Assembly (NCBI RefSeq): GCF_000478605.2
Contig: NZ_ASHX02000001.1
Location: forward strand, 806,001-870,000
Origin: Streptomyces thermolilacinus SPC6
Lineage (GTDB): Bacteria > Actinomycetota > Actinomycetes > Streptomycetales > Streptomycetaceae
Length of the DNA stretch: 64,000 bases
Reading direction: 5' to 3'
Position 1 is the stretch's first letter, and each line of letters begins with the position of its first letter. Shown one piece after another: positions 54,129 to 64,000 of the stretch. The notes below the pieces were generated by a model. It worked only from the letters and a program-made list of their open reading frames with translations. It did no database searches and was not told where the DNA came from. A program made the position numbers and the translations under genes.

Positions 54129-55751
54129 TCAGCCGCGGCGCGCGTACCGCTCGCGCAGCTCCACCTTTCGCACCTTTCCGCTCACCGTCATCGGGAAGGC
54201 GTCCAGGATCTCCACCCGGCGCGGGATCTTGTAGTGCGCCAGCCGGTCGCGGCAGTACGCGGCGACCTCCTCGTACGTCGGCGGGTCCGCCGGGTCGCGC
54301 GGGATGACGCAGGCCAGGATCTCCTCCCCGTACCGCTCGTCGGGCACGCCGACCACCTGCACGTCGGCGATCTTGGGGTGGCCGTACAGGAACTCCTCGA
54401 TCTCCCTCGGGTACACGTTCTCGCCGCCCCGGATGATCATGTCCTTGATGCGGCCGACGATCTGGACGTACCCGTCGTCGCGCATCACCGCCAGGTCGCC
54501 TGTGTGCATCCAGCGGCCCGCGTCGATGGCCTCGGCGGTCCGCTCCGGCTCGTCCCAGTAGCCGAGCATCACGCCGTACCCGCGGGTGCACAGCTCACCG
54601 GCCTCGCCGCGCGGCAGCGTCACGCCGCTCACCGGGTCGACGACCTTGACCTCGACGTGCGGCAGGACACGGCCGACGGTGCCGGTGCGGCGCTCCAGGT
54701 CGTCGTCGCGGCGGGTCTGCGTGGAGACGGGCGAGGTCTCCGTCATGCCGTAGCAGATGGACACCTCGGCCATGTTCATCTCGGAGACGACCCGCTTCAT
54801 CACCTCGACCGGACACGGCGATCCGGCCATGATCCCGGTGCGCAGGGAGGAGAGGTCGTACGCGGCGAAGTCCGGCAGGTTCAGCTCGGCGATGAACATC
54901 GTCGGCACCCCGTAGAGGGAGGTGCAGCGCTCCTGCTGGACGGCGCGGAGGGTGGCTTCCGGCTCGAAGGAGGGCGCGGGGATGACGACGCACGCCCCGT
55001 GGGAGGTGGCCGCGAGATTTCCCATGACCATGCCGAAGCAGTGGTAGAACGGCACCGGCAGGCAGATCCGGTCCTGTTCGGTGTAGGCGATCATCTCCCC
55101 CACGAAGAAGCCGTTGTTGAGGATGTTGTGGTGGGAGAGGGTGGCGCCCTTGGGGAAGCCGGTGGTGCCGGAGGTGTACTGGATGTTCACCGGGTCGTCG
55201 CAGGACAGCAGCGCCTCGCGCGCGGCGAGTTCCGCCGCCTGGGCGGGGGTGGCGCGGGCGGTCAGCGCGTCCCAGGTCGGGTCGCCGATGTAGACGGTCT
55301 CGCGCAGGGCGGGGCACTCGGGCCGCACCTGTTCGGCCATCGACCGGTAGTCGCTCGTCTTGTGGGCCAGGGAGGCGACGAGGAGGCTCACGCCCGCCTG
55401 GTTGAGGACGTACGCCAGCTCGTGGGCGCGGTAGGCGGGGTTGATGTTCACCATGACGGCGCCGACGCGGGCGGTGGCGTACTGGACGAGCACCCACTCG
55501 GGGCAGTTGACGGCCCAGATGCCGACCCGGTCGCCGCGCTCGACGCCCGACGCGATGAGCGCGCGGGCCAGTTCGTCCACGGCGGCACCGAACTCGGCGT
55601 ACGTCCAGCGGCGTCCGGACGGGACGTCGACCAGCGCCTCACGGTCGGGGAAACGCTCCACGGCCCGTGCCAGGTTGGCGCCGACCGTGTCGCCGAGCAG
55701 CGGCGTTCCGCCGGTGCCGTGCGCGTACGAGAGCTCCTGGGGGCGACTCAC
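54129..55751 (-). CDS. Acyl-CoA synthetase (AMP-binding, FadD-like)
   Basis: Encodes 540 residues. It activates a fatty or aryl acid as acyl-AMP then acyl-CoA. Motifs are P-loop [71 protein letters not shown] and the C-terminal catalytic Lys in [14 protein letters not shown]. Overall similarity is to medium/long-chain ligases of the FadD3/CaiC type. ATG 55751 overlaps the upstream synthetase stop (ATGA). Confidence 0.92.
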   Translation of the reverse strand: MSRPQELSYAHGTGGTPLLGDTVGANLARAVERFPDREALVDVPSGRRWTYAEFGAAVDELARALIASGVERGDRVGIWAVNCPEWVLVQYATARVGAVMVNINPAYRAHELAYVLNQAGVSLLVASLAHKTSDYRSMAEQVRPECPALRETVYIGDPTWDALTARATPAQAAELAAREALLSCDDPVNIQYTSGTTGFPKGATLSHHNILNNGFFVGEMIAYTEQDRICLPVPFYHCFGMVMGNLAATSHGACVVIPAPSFEPEATLRAVQQERCTSLYGVPTMFIAELNLPDFAAYDLSSLRTGIMAGSPCPVEVMKRVVSEMNMAEVSICYGMTETSPVSTQTRRDDDLERRTGTVGRVLPHVEVKVVDPVSGVTLPRGEAGELCTRGYGVMLGYWDEPERTAEAIDAGRWMHTGDLAVMRDDGYVQIVGRIKDMIIRGGENVYPREIEEFLYGHPKIADVQVVGVPDERYGEEILACVIPRDPADPPTYEEVAAYCRDRLAHYKIPRRVEILDAFPMTVSGKVRKVELRERYARRG

Positions 55752-57433
55752 CGGTGGTCCTCCTCGCGGTACTCGTCGGACGGTCCCTCAGCGGTGCGTT
55801 CGCGCAGCTCGATGCGGCGGATCTTGCCGGAGACGGTCTTGGGCAGCTCGGCGAACTCGATGCGGCGGATCCGCTTGTACGGGGCGAGGACCGCGCGGGA
55901 GTGGGCGAACAGCGCCTTCGCCGTGTCCGGTCCGGGCTCCCAGCCGTCGGCGAGGACGACGTACGCCTTCGGCACGGTCAGCCGTAGCGGGTCGGGCGCG
56001 GGCACGACGGCGGCCTCGGCGACGGCCTCGTGTTCGAGGAGGGCGCTCTCCAGCTCGAACGGTGAGATCTTGTAGTCGGAGCTCTTGAAGACATCGTCGG
56101 CCCGGCCCACGTACGTGAGGTATCCGTCCGCGTCGCGGGAGCCGATGTCCCCGGTCCGGTAGTAGCCGCCCGCCATCGCCTCGGCGGTACGGTCGGGGTC
56201 GCCGTGGTAGCCGGTCATCACCCCGACCGGGGCGGCCGACAGGTCCAGCGCGATCTCGCCCTCGTCGACGCCCGGCTCCCCGGTCACCGGGTCCAGCAGT
56301 TCGACGCGGAAACCGGGGCTCGGCCGCCCCATCGAGCCCGGCTTCAGCGGCTGGCCCGGGCTGTTGGAGATCTGGACGGCCGTCTCGGTCTGCCCGAACC
56401 CGTCCCGGACGGTGACGCCCCAGGCGCGCCGCACGGCCGCGATGACCTCAGGATTGAGCGGCTCGCCCGCCGCGACGACCTCGCGGGGCGGGGTGCGCAG
56501 GGCGGTCAGGTCGGCCTGGATGAGCATCCGCCACACGGTCGGCGGCGCGCAGAAGCTGGTGACGCCGTGCCGGTCCATCTCGGCCATGAGGCGGGCGGGG
56601 TCGAAGCGCGTGTAGTTGTGGATGAAGACCGTCGCCTCGGCGTTCCACGGCGCGAAGAGGTTGGACCAGGCGTGCTTGGCCCAGCCGGGCGAGGAGATGT
56701 TGAGGTGGACGTCGCCGGGGCGCAGACCGATCCAGTACATCGTCGCGAGATGCCCGACGGGGTACGAGGTGTGGGTGTGCTCCACGAGCTTCGGGCGCGC
56801 GGTGGTGCCCGAGGTGAAGTAGAGCATCAGGGTGTCGGAGGCGTCGGTGGGGCCGTCAGGGGTGAAGGCCGCGTCGGCGGAGTACGCCTCCTCGTACGGC
56901 GCCCAGACGCTCCCGGCCGGGGTGCCGCCGACGGCGATGCGGGTGTACTCGCCGGGTACGTCATCGAACTTGGCCGTGTCGGCGGCGCGGACGATCACAT
57001 GCCGGGCGTTGCCGCGCTCGACGCGGTCCCGCAGGTCGAGGGGGCCGAGCAGCGGGGTGGCGGGGATGACGACGGCCCGCAGCTTCATCGCCGCGAGAGC
57101 GGTCTCCCACAGTTCGGACTGGTTGCCGAGCATGACGATGATCCGGTCACCGGCCCGTACGCCGTGCGTGTCGCGCAGCCAGTTGGCGACGCGGGCGGAG
57201 CGGGCGGACATCTCGGCGAAGGACAGCCGCGTCCCGGTGCCGTCCTCCTCCACGATGTGCAGCGCCGTCCGGTCGTTGCCGTCCGCGATGGCGTCGAACC
57301 AGTCCAGCGCCCAGTTGAACCGGGCGGGCCGGGGCCAGGTGAACCCGGCGTACGCCGCCTCGTAGTCCTCCCGGTGCCGAAGCAGGAAGTCCCGGGCGGC
57401 CCGGAACTCCTCGGTCGCGCCGCTACCCGACAT
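55748..57433 (-). CDS. Acyl-CoA synthetase (medium-chain/acetyl-CoA synthetase-like)
   Basis: Encodes 561 residues from ATG 57433 with GAGGAGG 7 nt upstream. Motifs are [62 protein letters not shown] and Lys in [14 protein letters not shown]. The [11 protein letters not shown] segment is typical of the MACS branch. It is the first gene of a two-synthetase operon divergent from a GAF-LuxR regulator; the two enzymes may act on different chain lengths of one carbon source. Confidence 0.92.
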   Translation of the reverse strand: MSGSGATEEFRAARDFLLRHREDYEAAYAGFTWPRPARFNWALDWFDAIADGNDRTALHIVEEDGTGTRLSFAEMSARSARVANWLRDTHGVRAGDRIIVMLGNQSELWETALAAMKLRAVVIPATPLLGPLDLRDRVERGNARHVIVRAADTAKFDDVPGEYTRIAVGGTPAGSVWAPYEEAYSADAAFTPDGPTDASDTLMLYFTSGTTARPKLVEHTHTSYPVGHLATMYWIGLRPGDVHLNISSPGWAKHAWSNLFAPWNAEATVFIHNYTRFDPARLMAEMDRHGVTSFCAPPTVWRMLIQADLTALRTPPREVVAAGEPLNPEVIAAVRRAWGVTVRDGFGQTETAVQISNSPGQPLKPGSMGRPSPGFRVELLDPVTGEPGVDEGEIALDLSAAPVGVMTGYHGDPDRTAEAMAGGYYRTGDIGSRDADGYLTYVGRADDVFKSSDYKISPFELESALLEHEAVAEAAVVPAPDPLRLTVPKAYVVLADGWEPGPDTAKALFAHSRAVLAPYKRIRRIEFAELPKTVSGKIRRIELRERTAEGPSDEYREEDHR

Positions 57434-57496
57434 CTGTGTCCTCCTCGTTGCGGGACCTGTTCGCGCCATCGTGTAATCAGTGACGCAGGTCTCACT

Positions 57497-57512
57497 ACCC
57501 CCGTACGGGGGT
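57497..57512. promoter_or_regulatory. 16-bp perfect palindrome between divergent units
   Basis: ACCCCCGTACGGGGGT at 57497-57512, 63 bp from the synthetase start and about 26 bp from the regulator start. It is the only strong dyad in the 104-bp divergent region and a good candidate binding site for the adjacent LuxR-type regulator. Confidence 0.55.
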
Positions 57513-57537
57513 GAAGCGGCGGGCGGGAGCGGTACGC

Positions 57538-58539
57538 GTGGGTGAACGGCGGAGTGACACGGCCGAGCTGCGGACGGCGCTGCTCCGGATGCGCCGGGCC
57601 ACGGGGCTGCCGGTGGCGTTCGGGGGGCTCCTGGACGACCGGCCCCGGGCGCCGCTGCGGATCGAGGAGCTGTCGGGCGCGTCGTCGGACGTGCTGCGCG
57701 GCCTGGCGATCAGCCCCGGCAGCGGTCTGGGCGGCCGGTCGATGGCGCTGGCGCGGCCGTGCGCGGTGACGGACTACCCGGAGGCGCGGCACATCAGCCA
57801 CGAGTACGACGGGCCGGTCGCCGTGGAGGGCCTGCGGTCGGTGCTGGCCGTGCCGGTGGTGGTACGGCGGCGGGTGCGGGCGGTGCTGTACGGGGCGCTG
57901 CGCACACCGCAGCCGCTGGGCGACCGGGTGCTGGACGCGGCGGTGGCGGCGGCGCGCGACATGGAGCAGACGCTGGTGGCACGGGAGGAGGCGCGGCGTC
58001 TCCTGGACCGGGCGCCCGGCAGGGGCGTGGTCTCCGGCGCGGGCGGGGCGCCCGGCGCGGGCGCGTCCGGTGCGGGGGCGTGGGGCGGGGGCGCGCTGGG
58101 CGCCGGGGCGTGGGGAAGCGGGGCGTGGGGCGCAGTGGCCCCGGGGGCGGATTCCGGGTCGGTTTCCGGAGCGGATTCCGGGTCGGTTTCCGCGTCGGCG
58201 GCGTGGGAGGCGGTGCGGGAGGCACACGGGGAGCTGCGCGCGCTGGCCCCGCGCATCGCGGACCCGGCGCTGCGGGCCGAACTGCTGGCGGCGTGCGGCC
58301 GCCTGGCCTCGGCGGCGGGGGCGTCGGCCGGGGGCGGGCCCCGGGTGGGGCTGGCGCCCCGTGAGCTGGACGTGCTGGCGGCGGTGGCGACGGGCGCGAC
58401 CAACGCGGACGCGGCACGGCGCCTGGGGCTGCGCCCGGAGACGGTGAAGGGCTACCTGCGGTCGGCGATGCGCAAACTGGGCGCGCACACACGGCTGGAG
58501 GCGGTGGTGGCGGCACGCAGGGCGGGCCTGCTGCCGTAG
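57538..58539 (+). CDS. GAF-LuxR transcriptional regulator
   Basis: Encodes 333 residues from GTG 57538 (GGGAG 8 nt upstream); GTG 57511 is an alternative. A GAF-like sensor domain spans about 15-145 (VEGLRSVLAVPVVVRRRVRA, VLYGALRTPQPLGDRVLDAA). A Gly/Ala-rich low-complexity linker of about 50 residues (GAWGSGAWGAV and a repeated ADSGSVS) follows, then a C-terminal LuxR HTH (LAPRELDVLAAVATGATN, GLRPETVKGYLRSAMRKLGA). No receiver domain is present. Divergent from the two acyl-CoA synthetases, it most likely controls them in response to a small ligand. Confidence 0.85.
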   Translation: MGERRSDTAELRTALLRMRRATGLPVAFGGLLDDRPRAPLRIEELSGASSDVLRGLAISPGSGLGGRSMALARPCAVTDYPEARHISHEYDGPVAVEGLRSVLAVPVVVRRRVRAVLYGALRTPQPLGDRVLDAAVAAARDMEQTLVAREEARRLLDRAPGRGVVSGAGGAPGAGASGAGAWGGGALGAGAWGSGAWGAVAPGADSGSVSGADSGSVSASAAWEAVREAHGELRALAPRIADPALRAELLAACGRLASAAGASAGGGPRVGLAPRELDVLAAVATGATNADAARRLGLRPETVKGYLRSAMRKLGAHTRLEAVVAARRAGLLP

Positions 58540-58696
58540 GACGCGGCGGCGGCACGGGGCCGGGCCGGCTGCTGTGGGACGCGGCGGCGGCAGGGGGCGG
58601 GCCGACTGCTGTGGGACGCGCATCGGCGAAGCCGCCGTACGCAGCAGTCCTCACCCCGGGCGATGGGCGCCGTCCCCCGAGGGGAGTGCGCGCCCG

Positions 58697-59832
58697 TCAC
58701 CCCGCGAAGACCCCGAACCGCACGTCGTACGAACGCCCCCGCCCCAGGAGGTCGAGCATCCGCGCGGCCTCCTCAGCCACGGCGGCACGGGCGGCGCGCC
58801 CGACCGGGGCGAACGGCTGCACGGTCAGCGTGAGATCCCCGCCCTCGTCCCCCTTCCCCTCCTCCAGCCGCCAGATCCCGGCGAGGAAGCCGTCCACGAG
58901 GAGTGTGCGGTGGGCCTGGTTGCCCTTCCATGTGCGGTTCTTGTACGCGGCCGGTACGAGGCGGGTGCGGTCGGCGTGGGAGAGGAGGGCGTTGTCGAAC
59001 TCGGGCAGGAAGCGCGGCGGGGCCGGGGTGTCCGGGTCGGGGCGCGGCGCGTCGGGCAGGTCGAACAGCTCGGTGCCGTACGGGTCGCGGAAGGTGAGGA
59101 GCCGGGGCCGCAGCCGTTCGAAGGCGCCGCTCAGCCGGGTCAGGCCGGACCAGGTCCGCATGTCCTTGACGGATGCGGGTCCGAAGGCGGCCAGGTAGCG
59201 CAGGACCACGTCGTCCACCGGGGCGGGCGGTACGGGCTCGGCGTCGGGGCCTCGGCCGAGCCAGACGTCCGCGGTGGTCAGCGCGACCTGCCCGCTGCGG
59301 TCCCACAGGCCGCGCGGGGTGACCTGGACCAGCGGCAGCAGGCAGCGCGCGAGGCCGGTCAGCGCGAGGGGGTCGGCGTCGGGCCAGCGCTCCAGCAGGG
59401 CCGTGCGGATCTCCTTGGGGTGCGGGGCCGCTCCTCGACGAGCCGCCGTACGAGCGCGGCGAGGACGTCCGGCTCGACGCCGGGGCACCGCTTGCCGAAC
59501 ATCCGCACCTCTCTGTCGCGCGCGGGCAGCATCAGCGGGATCAGCGCCAGGGCGTCGGCGGCGGTGTGGGTGTGGAGGGTGGAGCGCATGGTGACGGTCC
59601 GTACGGCCGCGCGCCGCTTCATGAGCCCGGACAGCTCCTCGGGCCGGAACCCTTCGAGGCGGGCGGCGAGGGCGTGGTACGGCGGCCTGGTGTTCTGCGC
59701 CTGGAGCCCGACGAGGTGGCGCACGGCGTCCTCGGCGCCCATCGGGGCGCGGCGCAGCAGGAGCTGGCGGGCGAGCGTGGCACGGTTGAGGGCGCGGACG
59801 GAGAGCACGGGCGGGGTGGTCGTCGATGCCAT
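58697..59832 (-). pseudogene. Winged-helix DNA-binding (HTH_42) protein with a -1 frameshift
   Basis: The N-terminal frame from ATG 59832 (VLSVRALNRATLARQLLLRR ... LVGLQAQNTRPPYHALAARL) and the C-terminal frame ending at 58697 (IRTALLERWPDADPLALTGL ... SYDVRFGVFAG) form one HTH_42 family protein of about 378 residues (YcaQ/AlkX-like, linked to DNA repair). They are joined at a run of four G (59417-59420 on the plus strand). One more G would restore EERPRTPKEIRTALL. This is either a real single-base deletion or a sequencing error in a homopolymer. Confidence 0.8.
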
Positions 59833-59841
59833 GGCCGCACG

Positions 59842-60366
59842 CTACCGAGACTCGCGGACAACTCCTGTCCGCGAGGCCCCCGCCTTCCGGCCCACCGACC
59901 CCACCGGCCCGGCCCCGCGCCCGGTCGAGGCCGGGGCGACCGGAGGTGACGGGATCGAATCCCCCGGTCGGAGCGTGGTGACGACGACGGGGCGGACGGA
60001 GAGGACCTTGCCGACTTCCCAGCCCCGCGCGGTCCGAGAGCGCCACACGACCCCTCCGGTGCGCGGGTCGATCTCACGGAGCTGGCTGTGGCGCTTGCCG
60101 CGGTCGACGCTGACCGCGCAGTCGGGCTTCACCAGGAGCCGGGCGCCGCCCGCCACGTGAGCCGTACCAGGGCTGCGGCACGTGCGGCATCAGTCCTGCC
60201 GCCTCTCCGCCGCCCCGCGTCCGGCCGGGCCCGCGGGTGGCGCCTCCCCGCGGCCGGCGCTCGCCCGGCTGCTCATCGGCACGGGTCGGCAGTGCGGCCC
60301 CGCCGGGAAGATCACGGCTGCCCCCTCGTTGCTCGTCGTGTCCACGGCCGATGGGAGCGTCAGCCC
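59842..60366 (-). pseudogene. Relic of a PQQ-type beta-propeller protein
   Basis: Two minus-strand pieces show beta-propeller-blade character: VDTTSNEGAAVIFPAGPH (about 60310-60350) and LREIDPRTGGVVWRSRTARG (within 59842-60156). They are in separate frames with no start, and no further blades follow. They look like remains of a PQQ-like repeat domain, such as the outer domain of a Ser/Thr kinase. The rest of the gap from 59833 to 60359 shows nothing else. Confidence 0.45.
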
Positions 60367-60908
60367 GCGACGCGTTCGCCGGACGGCTCGGCGACGACGA
60401 TCCGGATGTGCGGCGGGGCGTACTTGCGCGCCTTGCGGACCATCTTCGCCAGATCGAACCTGGCACGCGGAACGGTGACGTGGACCGGCGCGGGCATGGC
60501 CGGGTGCGGCGGCGCGACGGCCATGCCGACCGGCAGGGACGCGCCGGAACGCATCATCGCGCCGATCAGCGCCCGCGTCCCGTCCCGCGGTGTGGCGACG
60601 ACGAACGCGGTGACGTCGGCCCACGGCAGCAGCACCTCGCCGAACCTGACGCCCGCCGCGTCGAACTGGAAAACGGTGCGCCGCTTCTCGAACCAGGAGA
60701 CGATGAAGGGCACGGCGAGGACGATGACCGTGCCGCCCTTCATGTCGAGGGCCCAGCCGAGCAGCAGGGCGAGCGCCACGACGCCTCCGATAAGGCCCCA
60801 CAGCGCCGCCAGGTCCCGGACGGAGAACGGGTGGGCGACCCGGTAGCGCTCCCAGCGCCCACCACGGCGGGTGGGCCCGGTGCCGGGTACGCGGCTGCCT
60901 TGCGACAT
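60360..60908 (-). CDS. Two-helix membrane protein with PH-like domain
   Basis: Encodes 182 residues. After a basic N-terminus (PTRRGGRWERYRVAHPFSVR) come two membrane helices (LAALWGLIGGVVALALLLGW and TVIVLAVPFIVSWFE). A small beta-rich domain follows (VFQFDAAGVRFGEVLLPWAD, ALIGAMMRSG, VHVTVPRARFDLAKMVRKAR) resembling the PH-like domains of bacterial membrane proteins. Function unknown. Confidence 0.75.
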   Translation of the reverse strand: MSQGSRVPGTGPTRRGGRWERYRVAHPFSVRDLAALWGLIGGVVALALLLGWALDMKGGTVIVLAVPFIVSWFEKRRTVFQFDAAGVRFGEVLLPWADVTAFVVATPRDGTRALIGAMMRSGASLPVGMAVAPPHPAMPAPVHVTVPRARFDLAKMVRKARKYAPPHIRIVVAEPSGERVAG

Positions 60909-61128
60909 GACGGAATGTCCTCTCTCGATCAGATGCCGTCCGGTGGCTGTGGGCTTCCCCCCGGTGGGGCGCCCCGACGGGACGGTTGCCCCGGGCCGTT
61001 GGGCGGCGTCCGGACGCGACCGGGCAGACTCTGTCGCGGGACGCTGCAGGGCTGCTGAAATCCCGGTGAACCACGGATTTGAAAGACTGAGCGGTCACTG
61101 GCCGTACGGAGGAGACGAGGACCAGGCA

Positions 61129-64000
61129 GTGGGCGTGGCTTCACAGGAACCGGCCGGGAACGCGGCCGACGCGAGCGGCGACCTGCGGATCGACCTGCTC
61201 GGGCCGGTGCGGGCCCGCCGTGGCGACACGCCGCTCGCGCTCGGCCCGGTACGGCGGCAGGCCGTTCTCGCCGCGCTGGTGCTGCGCGCGCCGAGCCTGG
61301 TCGCACACCGGCAACTCCTCGCCGACATATGGGGAACGCGGCCGCCCGGTACGGGCCACCAGGTCCTGCCGAGCTACGTCTACGCGCTGCGCAAGGCGCT
61401 CGACACGGCGAGCGGCGGGACCGACCGGTCGGTGATCCACAGCAGGCCCGGCGGTTACCGGTTCGTACCCGGCGCGGCGCGGACCGACCTCGCGGCGCTC
61501 GCCGACCTGGCCGCCCGCGCCCGGGGCGCGAAGGACTCCGGTGATCTCGACGCCGCACTGGAGCACGGCGCCAGGGCCCTGGAGCTGTTCCGGGGCGAAC
61601 CGCTGCTCGGCCTCCCGGGGCCGCTCGCCGACAGCGAGCGTCAGCGCCTCGCCCGGCAGCGGCGCACGCTCCACCAGGACCGGGCGGAGTGCCTGCTGTC
61701 GCTCGGCCGGTACGCGGACGCGCTGGACGAGCTCTCGGCCGCACCGCTGGCCGAGCCGTACGACGAATCGCTCGCGGCACTGCGGATGCGCGCGCTGTAC
61801 GGCAGCGGCCGGCAGGCCGAGGCACTGGCCGTCTACCAGGAGGTGCGGCGCCGGCTCCTCGACGAGCTGGGCGTGGAGCCCGGCGAGGAGCTGCGCGGCG
61901 TGCACCAGGCCGTCCTGCGGCGGGACGCCCCGCGGCTCCTCGGCCGGTCGGCCGAGCCGGGGACGGCAGCCGCCCCCGCTCCCCGGGGCGTACGGCGGGA
62001 CGAGCCGCCGCCCGGACGTGCCCGCTCCGGCCGGTCCGGGCACCCGCACGGTGCGGCGCCCCGTCGGAACGAGCTTCCCGGCGACATCGCCTGCCTGGTC
62101 GGCCGGGAGCGGGAACTGGCCCTGCTCACCGCCCCCGTGTCCCCGGCAGCGGTGTCCGTGGTCGCGGTGGACGGCACGGCGGGCGTCGGCAAGACCGCCC
62201 TGGTGGTGCGCGCCGCGTGGGCGCTCAGCGCCGCCTACCCGGACGGCTGCCTGTTCGTGGACCTCCGCACGCACGGCGCCGCCCACGAGAGCGGTGGCCC
62301 CGAGCGTGCGCTGCGCCGCCTCCTGCGTACGGTCCACGGCGACGGTGACACGTTTCCTGACGGCCCGGAGGACGTGGAGGAGCTGGTCACCGCCTGGCGC
62401 GCGGCGACGAGCGCACTGCGGCTGCTGCTCGTCGTCGACGACGCGCGCGGCGCCGAGCAGGTGCGCCCGCTCCTGCCCGCCGGACCGGGCAGCCGGGTGC
62501 TGGTGACGAGCCGTCAGCGTCTGCCCGGCCTCGACGCCGATGTACGGCTCACCGTGGAGCCGCTGGGCACGGGCGACGCGGTCCGGCTCCTGCGCGAGCT
62601 GCTCGGGGAGTCCCGCGCGGACCGCGAACCCGACGCGGCGCTGGAGCTCGCCCGGCGGTGCGGCGGCCTGCCCCTGGCACTGCGCATCGCGAGCGCCCGC
62701 CTCCAGAACCGGCCGGCCTGGACCCTGGCCCTGCTGGCCGGACGGATGGCGGACGACGTGCGCGGCCTCGGCGAGCTGCGGGCCGAGGACCGCAGCGTGG
62801 AGGCCGCCTTCCGGATGTCGTACGACCGGCTCACGCCCGGACTGCGGCGCGGTTTCCGCGCGTTGGGGATGGCGCCGACCGCGGGCATCGACGGGCTCAC
62901 CCTCGCCGCGATGCTGGGTGGTTCCCGTGAGGACGCGGAAGTCCTCCTCGAAGACCTGGTCGACGCCAGCCTGCTCCAGCAGCCCCGCCCCGGCCGCTAC
63001 GCGTTGCACGACCTCGTACGGGCGCACGCGCGCCGCCTCGCCGCCGAGACGCCCGGGCAGGCCGCCGCGGACCGGGCCGCCGTCCTGCGCCTCTACACGG
63101 CCGCGTGCCGCGCGGCCGGCGACTGGGGTCCCGAGGCCTTCCCCACCGGCCCCGGCGACACCGGTTCGCCCTTCCCCGGCTGGCGGGAAGCCTCGGCATG
63201 GCTCGAAGCTGCGGGCGGCGAACTCGTCGACGTGGTCTCCTACGCGGCCACCACCGGCCACCCCGATCACGCCTGCTGGATCGCCGAGGCCCTGGTGGAC
63301 CACCTGGTCCGCCTGGGCCGGTACCACGAGGGCCGCGCCGCGCTGAATCTCGCGCTGCCCTGCGCCGAACTGGCCGACGACCAGCGGATGCCCGCCTCGC
63401 TGCGCAACTGCCTGGGGATGATCGACCTCTACCAGGGGCGGCCGGGGCCGGCGCGCACCCGGTTCACCGAGGCGCTGCACCACAGCCGCAGCGGTGGCGG
63501 TCCGCGGGAGCGGGCACGGGCGACCGCCGGGTTGGGTATCGCCACGTGGATGCTCGGCGGCATCGAGGACGGGATCGTCCATCTCGACGAGGCGGTGGAG
63601 CTGGCGGCCGGGCTCGACGACGCCTGGCTGACCGGGGTGGCGACGTGCAGTCTCGGCGCGGTCCGTTCCCAGCAGGGGCTGCATGAGCGGGCGTTCGCGC
63701 ACCACGCGGCCGCCCTCGCGGTGGCCGAGAAGAGCGGGCGCCCCAGAACGATCAGCAACGTCCTGTGCTTCTTCGCGGACACCCACCTGGCCGTCGGACA
63801 GTACGAGGAGGCCGAAGTCCTGCTGCGGCGGGCCGCCGAACTGGCCCGTCACGCCGAGGACCTGCCGCTGCACGCCGCGAGCCTGTCACGGCTCGCGACC
63901 GTGGAGCAGATCCAGGACAGGACGCATTCCGCTGTCGCCACCCACCACCAGGCCCTCGCCACACTGACCCGGCACACGAGCGTGTGGCTGGAGATGGAGG
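61129..64000 (+). CDS. AfsR/SARP-type regulator, N-terminal 957 codons
   Basis: The frame opens at GTG 61129 (GAGG 8 nt upstream; GTG 61135 also possible) and runs off the right edge. Domains in order: OmpR-like winged helix (LRIDLLGPVRARRGDTPLAL ... VLAALVLRAPSLVAHRQLLA), bacterial transcriptional activation domain (ELFRGEPLLGLPGPLADSER ... LLDELGVEPGEELRG), an NB-ARC ATPase (GRERELALL, Walker A VDGTAGVGKTAL, LRLLLVVDDARG, GSRVLVTSRQRLPGL, CGGLPLALRIASARLQ), then TPR-like helical repeats. This is the AfsR/large-SARP architecture, usually an activator of secondary metabolism. Its target is not visible; a further cluster may lie to the right. Confidence 0.92.
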   Translation, partial: MGVASQEPAGNAADASGDLRIDLLGPVRARRGDTPLALGPVRRQAVLAALVLRAPSLVAHRQLLADIWGTRPPGTGHQVLPSYVYALRKALDTASGGTDRSVIHSRPGGYRFVPGAARTDLAALADLAARARGAKDSGDLDAALEHGARALELFRGEPLLGLPGPLADSERQRLARQRRTLHQDRAECLLSLGRYADALDELSAAPLAEPYDESLAALRMRALYGSGRQAEALAVYQEVRRRLLDELGVEPGEELRGVHQAVLRRDAPRLLGRSAEPGTAAAPAPRGVRRDEPPPGRARSGRSGHPHGAAPRRNELPGDIACLVGRERELALLTAPVSPAAVSVVAVDGTAGVGKTALVVRAAWALSAAYPDGCLFVDLRTHGAAHESGGPERALRRLLRTVHGDGDTFPDGPEDVEELVTAWRAATSALRLLLVVDDARGAEQVRPLLPAGPGSRVLVTSRQRLPGLDADVRLTVEPLGTGDAVRLLRELLGESRADREPDAALELARRCGGLPLALRIASARLQNRPAWTLALLAGRMADDVRGLGELRAEDRSVEAAFRMSYDRLTPGLRRGFRALGMAPTAGIDGLTLAAMLGGSREDAEVLLEDLVDASLLQQPRPGRYALHDLVRAHARRLAAETPGQAAADRAAVLRLYTAACRAAGDWGPEAFPTGPGDTGSPFPGWREASAWLEAAGGELVDVVSYAATTGHPDHACWIAEALVDHLVRLGRYHEGRAALNLALPCAELADDQRMPASLRNCLGMIDLYQGRPGPARTRFTEALHHSRSGGGPRERARATAGLGIATWMLGGIEDGIVHLDEAVELAAGLDDAWLTGVATCSLGAVRSQQGLHERAFAHHAAALAVAEKSGRPRTISNVLCFFADTHLAVGQYEEAEVLLRRAAELARHAEDLPLHAASLSRLATVEQIQDRTHSAVATHHQALATLTRHTSVWLEME

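Overview
The window is very GC-rich actinobacterial chromosome with GTG/TTG starts, ATGA/GTGA start-stop overlaps, leaderless-type promoters and many regulators and ABC systems. It looks like the arm region of a Streptomyces or close relative; this is inferred from gene content and composition, since no marker RNA gene is present. No tRNA, rRNA, CRISPR array, complete insertion sequence or prophage was seen.

Left edge (1-10.7 kb): the right part of a biosynthetic gene cluster. A plus-strand block holds the C-terminus of an acyl-CoA-dehydrogenase-fold flavoenzyme, a cupin, a stand-alone condensation-type acyltransferase and an amidase. A minus-strand block holds a carrier protein, a SyrB2-like Fe(II)/2-oxoglutarate halogenase with the diagnostic His-Gln-Ala motif, a type II thioesterase, a free-standing adenylation enzyme, a CPA2 antiporter and an ATP-binding LuxR regulator. 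A, T, halogenase and thioesterase together form a cassette for chlorinating a carrier-bound amino acid, as in the syringomycin (SyrB1/B2/C) and CytC1-C4 systems. Its product is unknown to me, and this is the most interesting part of the window.

11-18 kb: a sugar ABC system (lipoprotein, permease, ATPase) translationally coupled to a ROK kinase and a membrane protein. It is divergent from an inositol-dehydrogenase-like gene whose start codon lies inside a perfect operator-like palindrome. A thioesterase, a relic region, a small membrane protein and a RibD/DHFR-like gene follow.

19-53 kb: a scattered purine-degradation and glyoxylate regulon. It contains allantoicase, allantoinase, an AllR-like IclR regulator, malate synthase, an NCS2 nucleobase permease, an 8-oxoguanine-deaminase-like enzyme, urate oxidase, HIU hydrolase, OHCU decarboxylase, hydroxypyruvate isomerase, tartronate semialdehyde reductase, catalase and glyoxylate carboligase. 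Urate is taken through allantoin to glyoxylate, which goes to glycerate (gcl, hyi, glxR) or malate (aceB); catalase would remove the uricase H2O2. Two operator-like motif families recur at these promoters. One is a pair of 15-bp boxes exactly 21 bp apart (allR, aceB, hyi, gcl). The other is TTCAAC-N5-GTTGAA (allB, aceB, uraD, catalase). Interleaved are an FtsX-type ABC exporter with a divergent two-component system, a Ser/Thr kinase, a MobA-like nucleotidyltransferase, a patch of decayed ATPase genes beside an intact nuclease-helicase, an exonuclease and small hypothetical genes.

53-64 kb: a zinc-ribbon protein, a GNAT acetyltransferase, two coupled acyl-CoA synthetases divergent from a GAF-LuxR regulator, a frameshifted winged-helix protein, a beta-propeller relic, a membrane protein, and the first 957 codons of an AfsR/SARP-type regulator running off the right edge.
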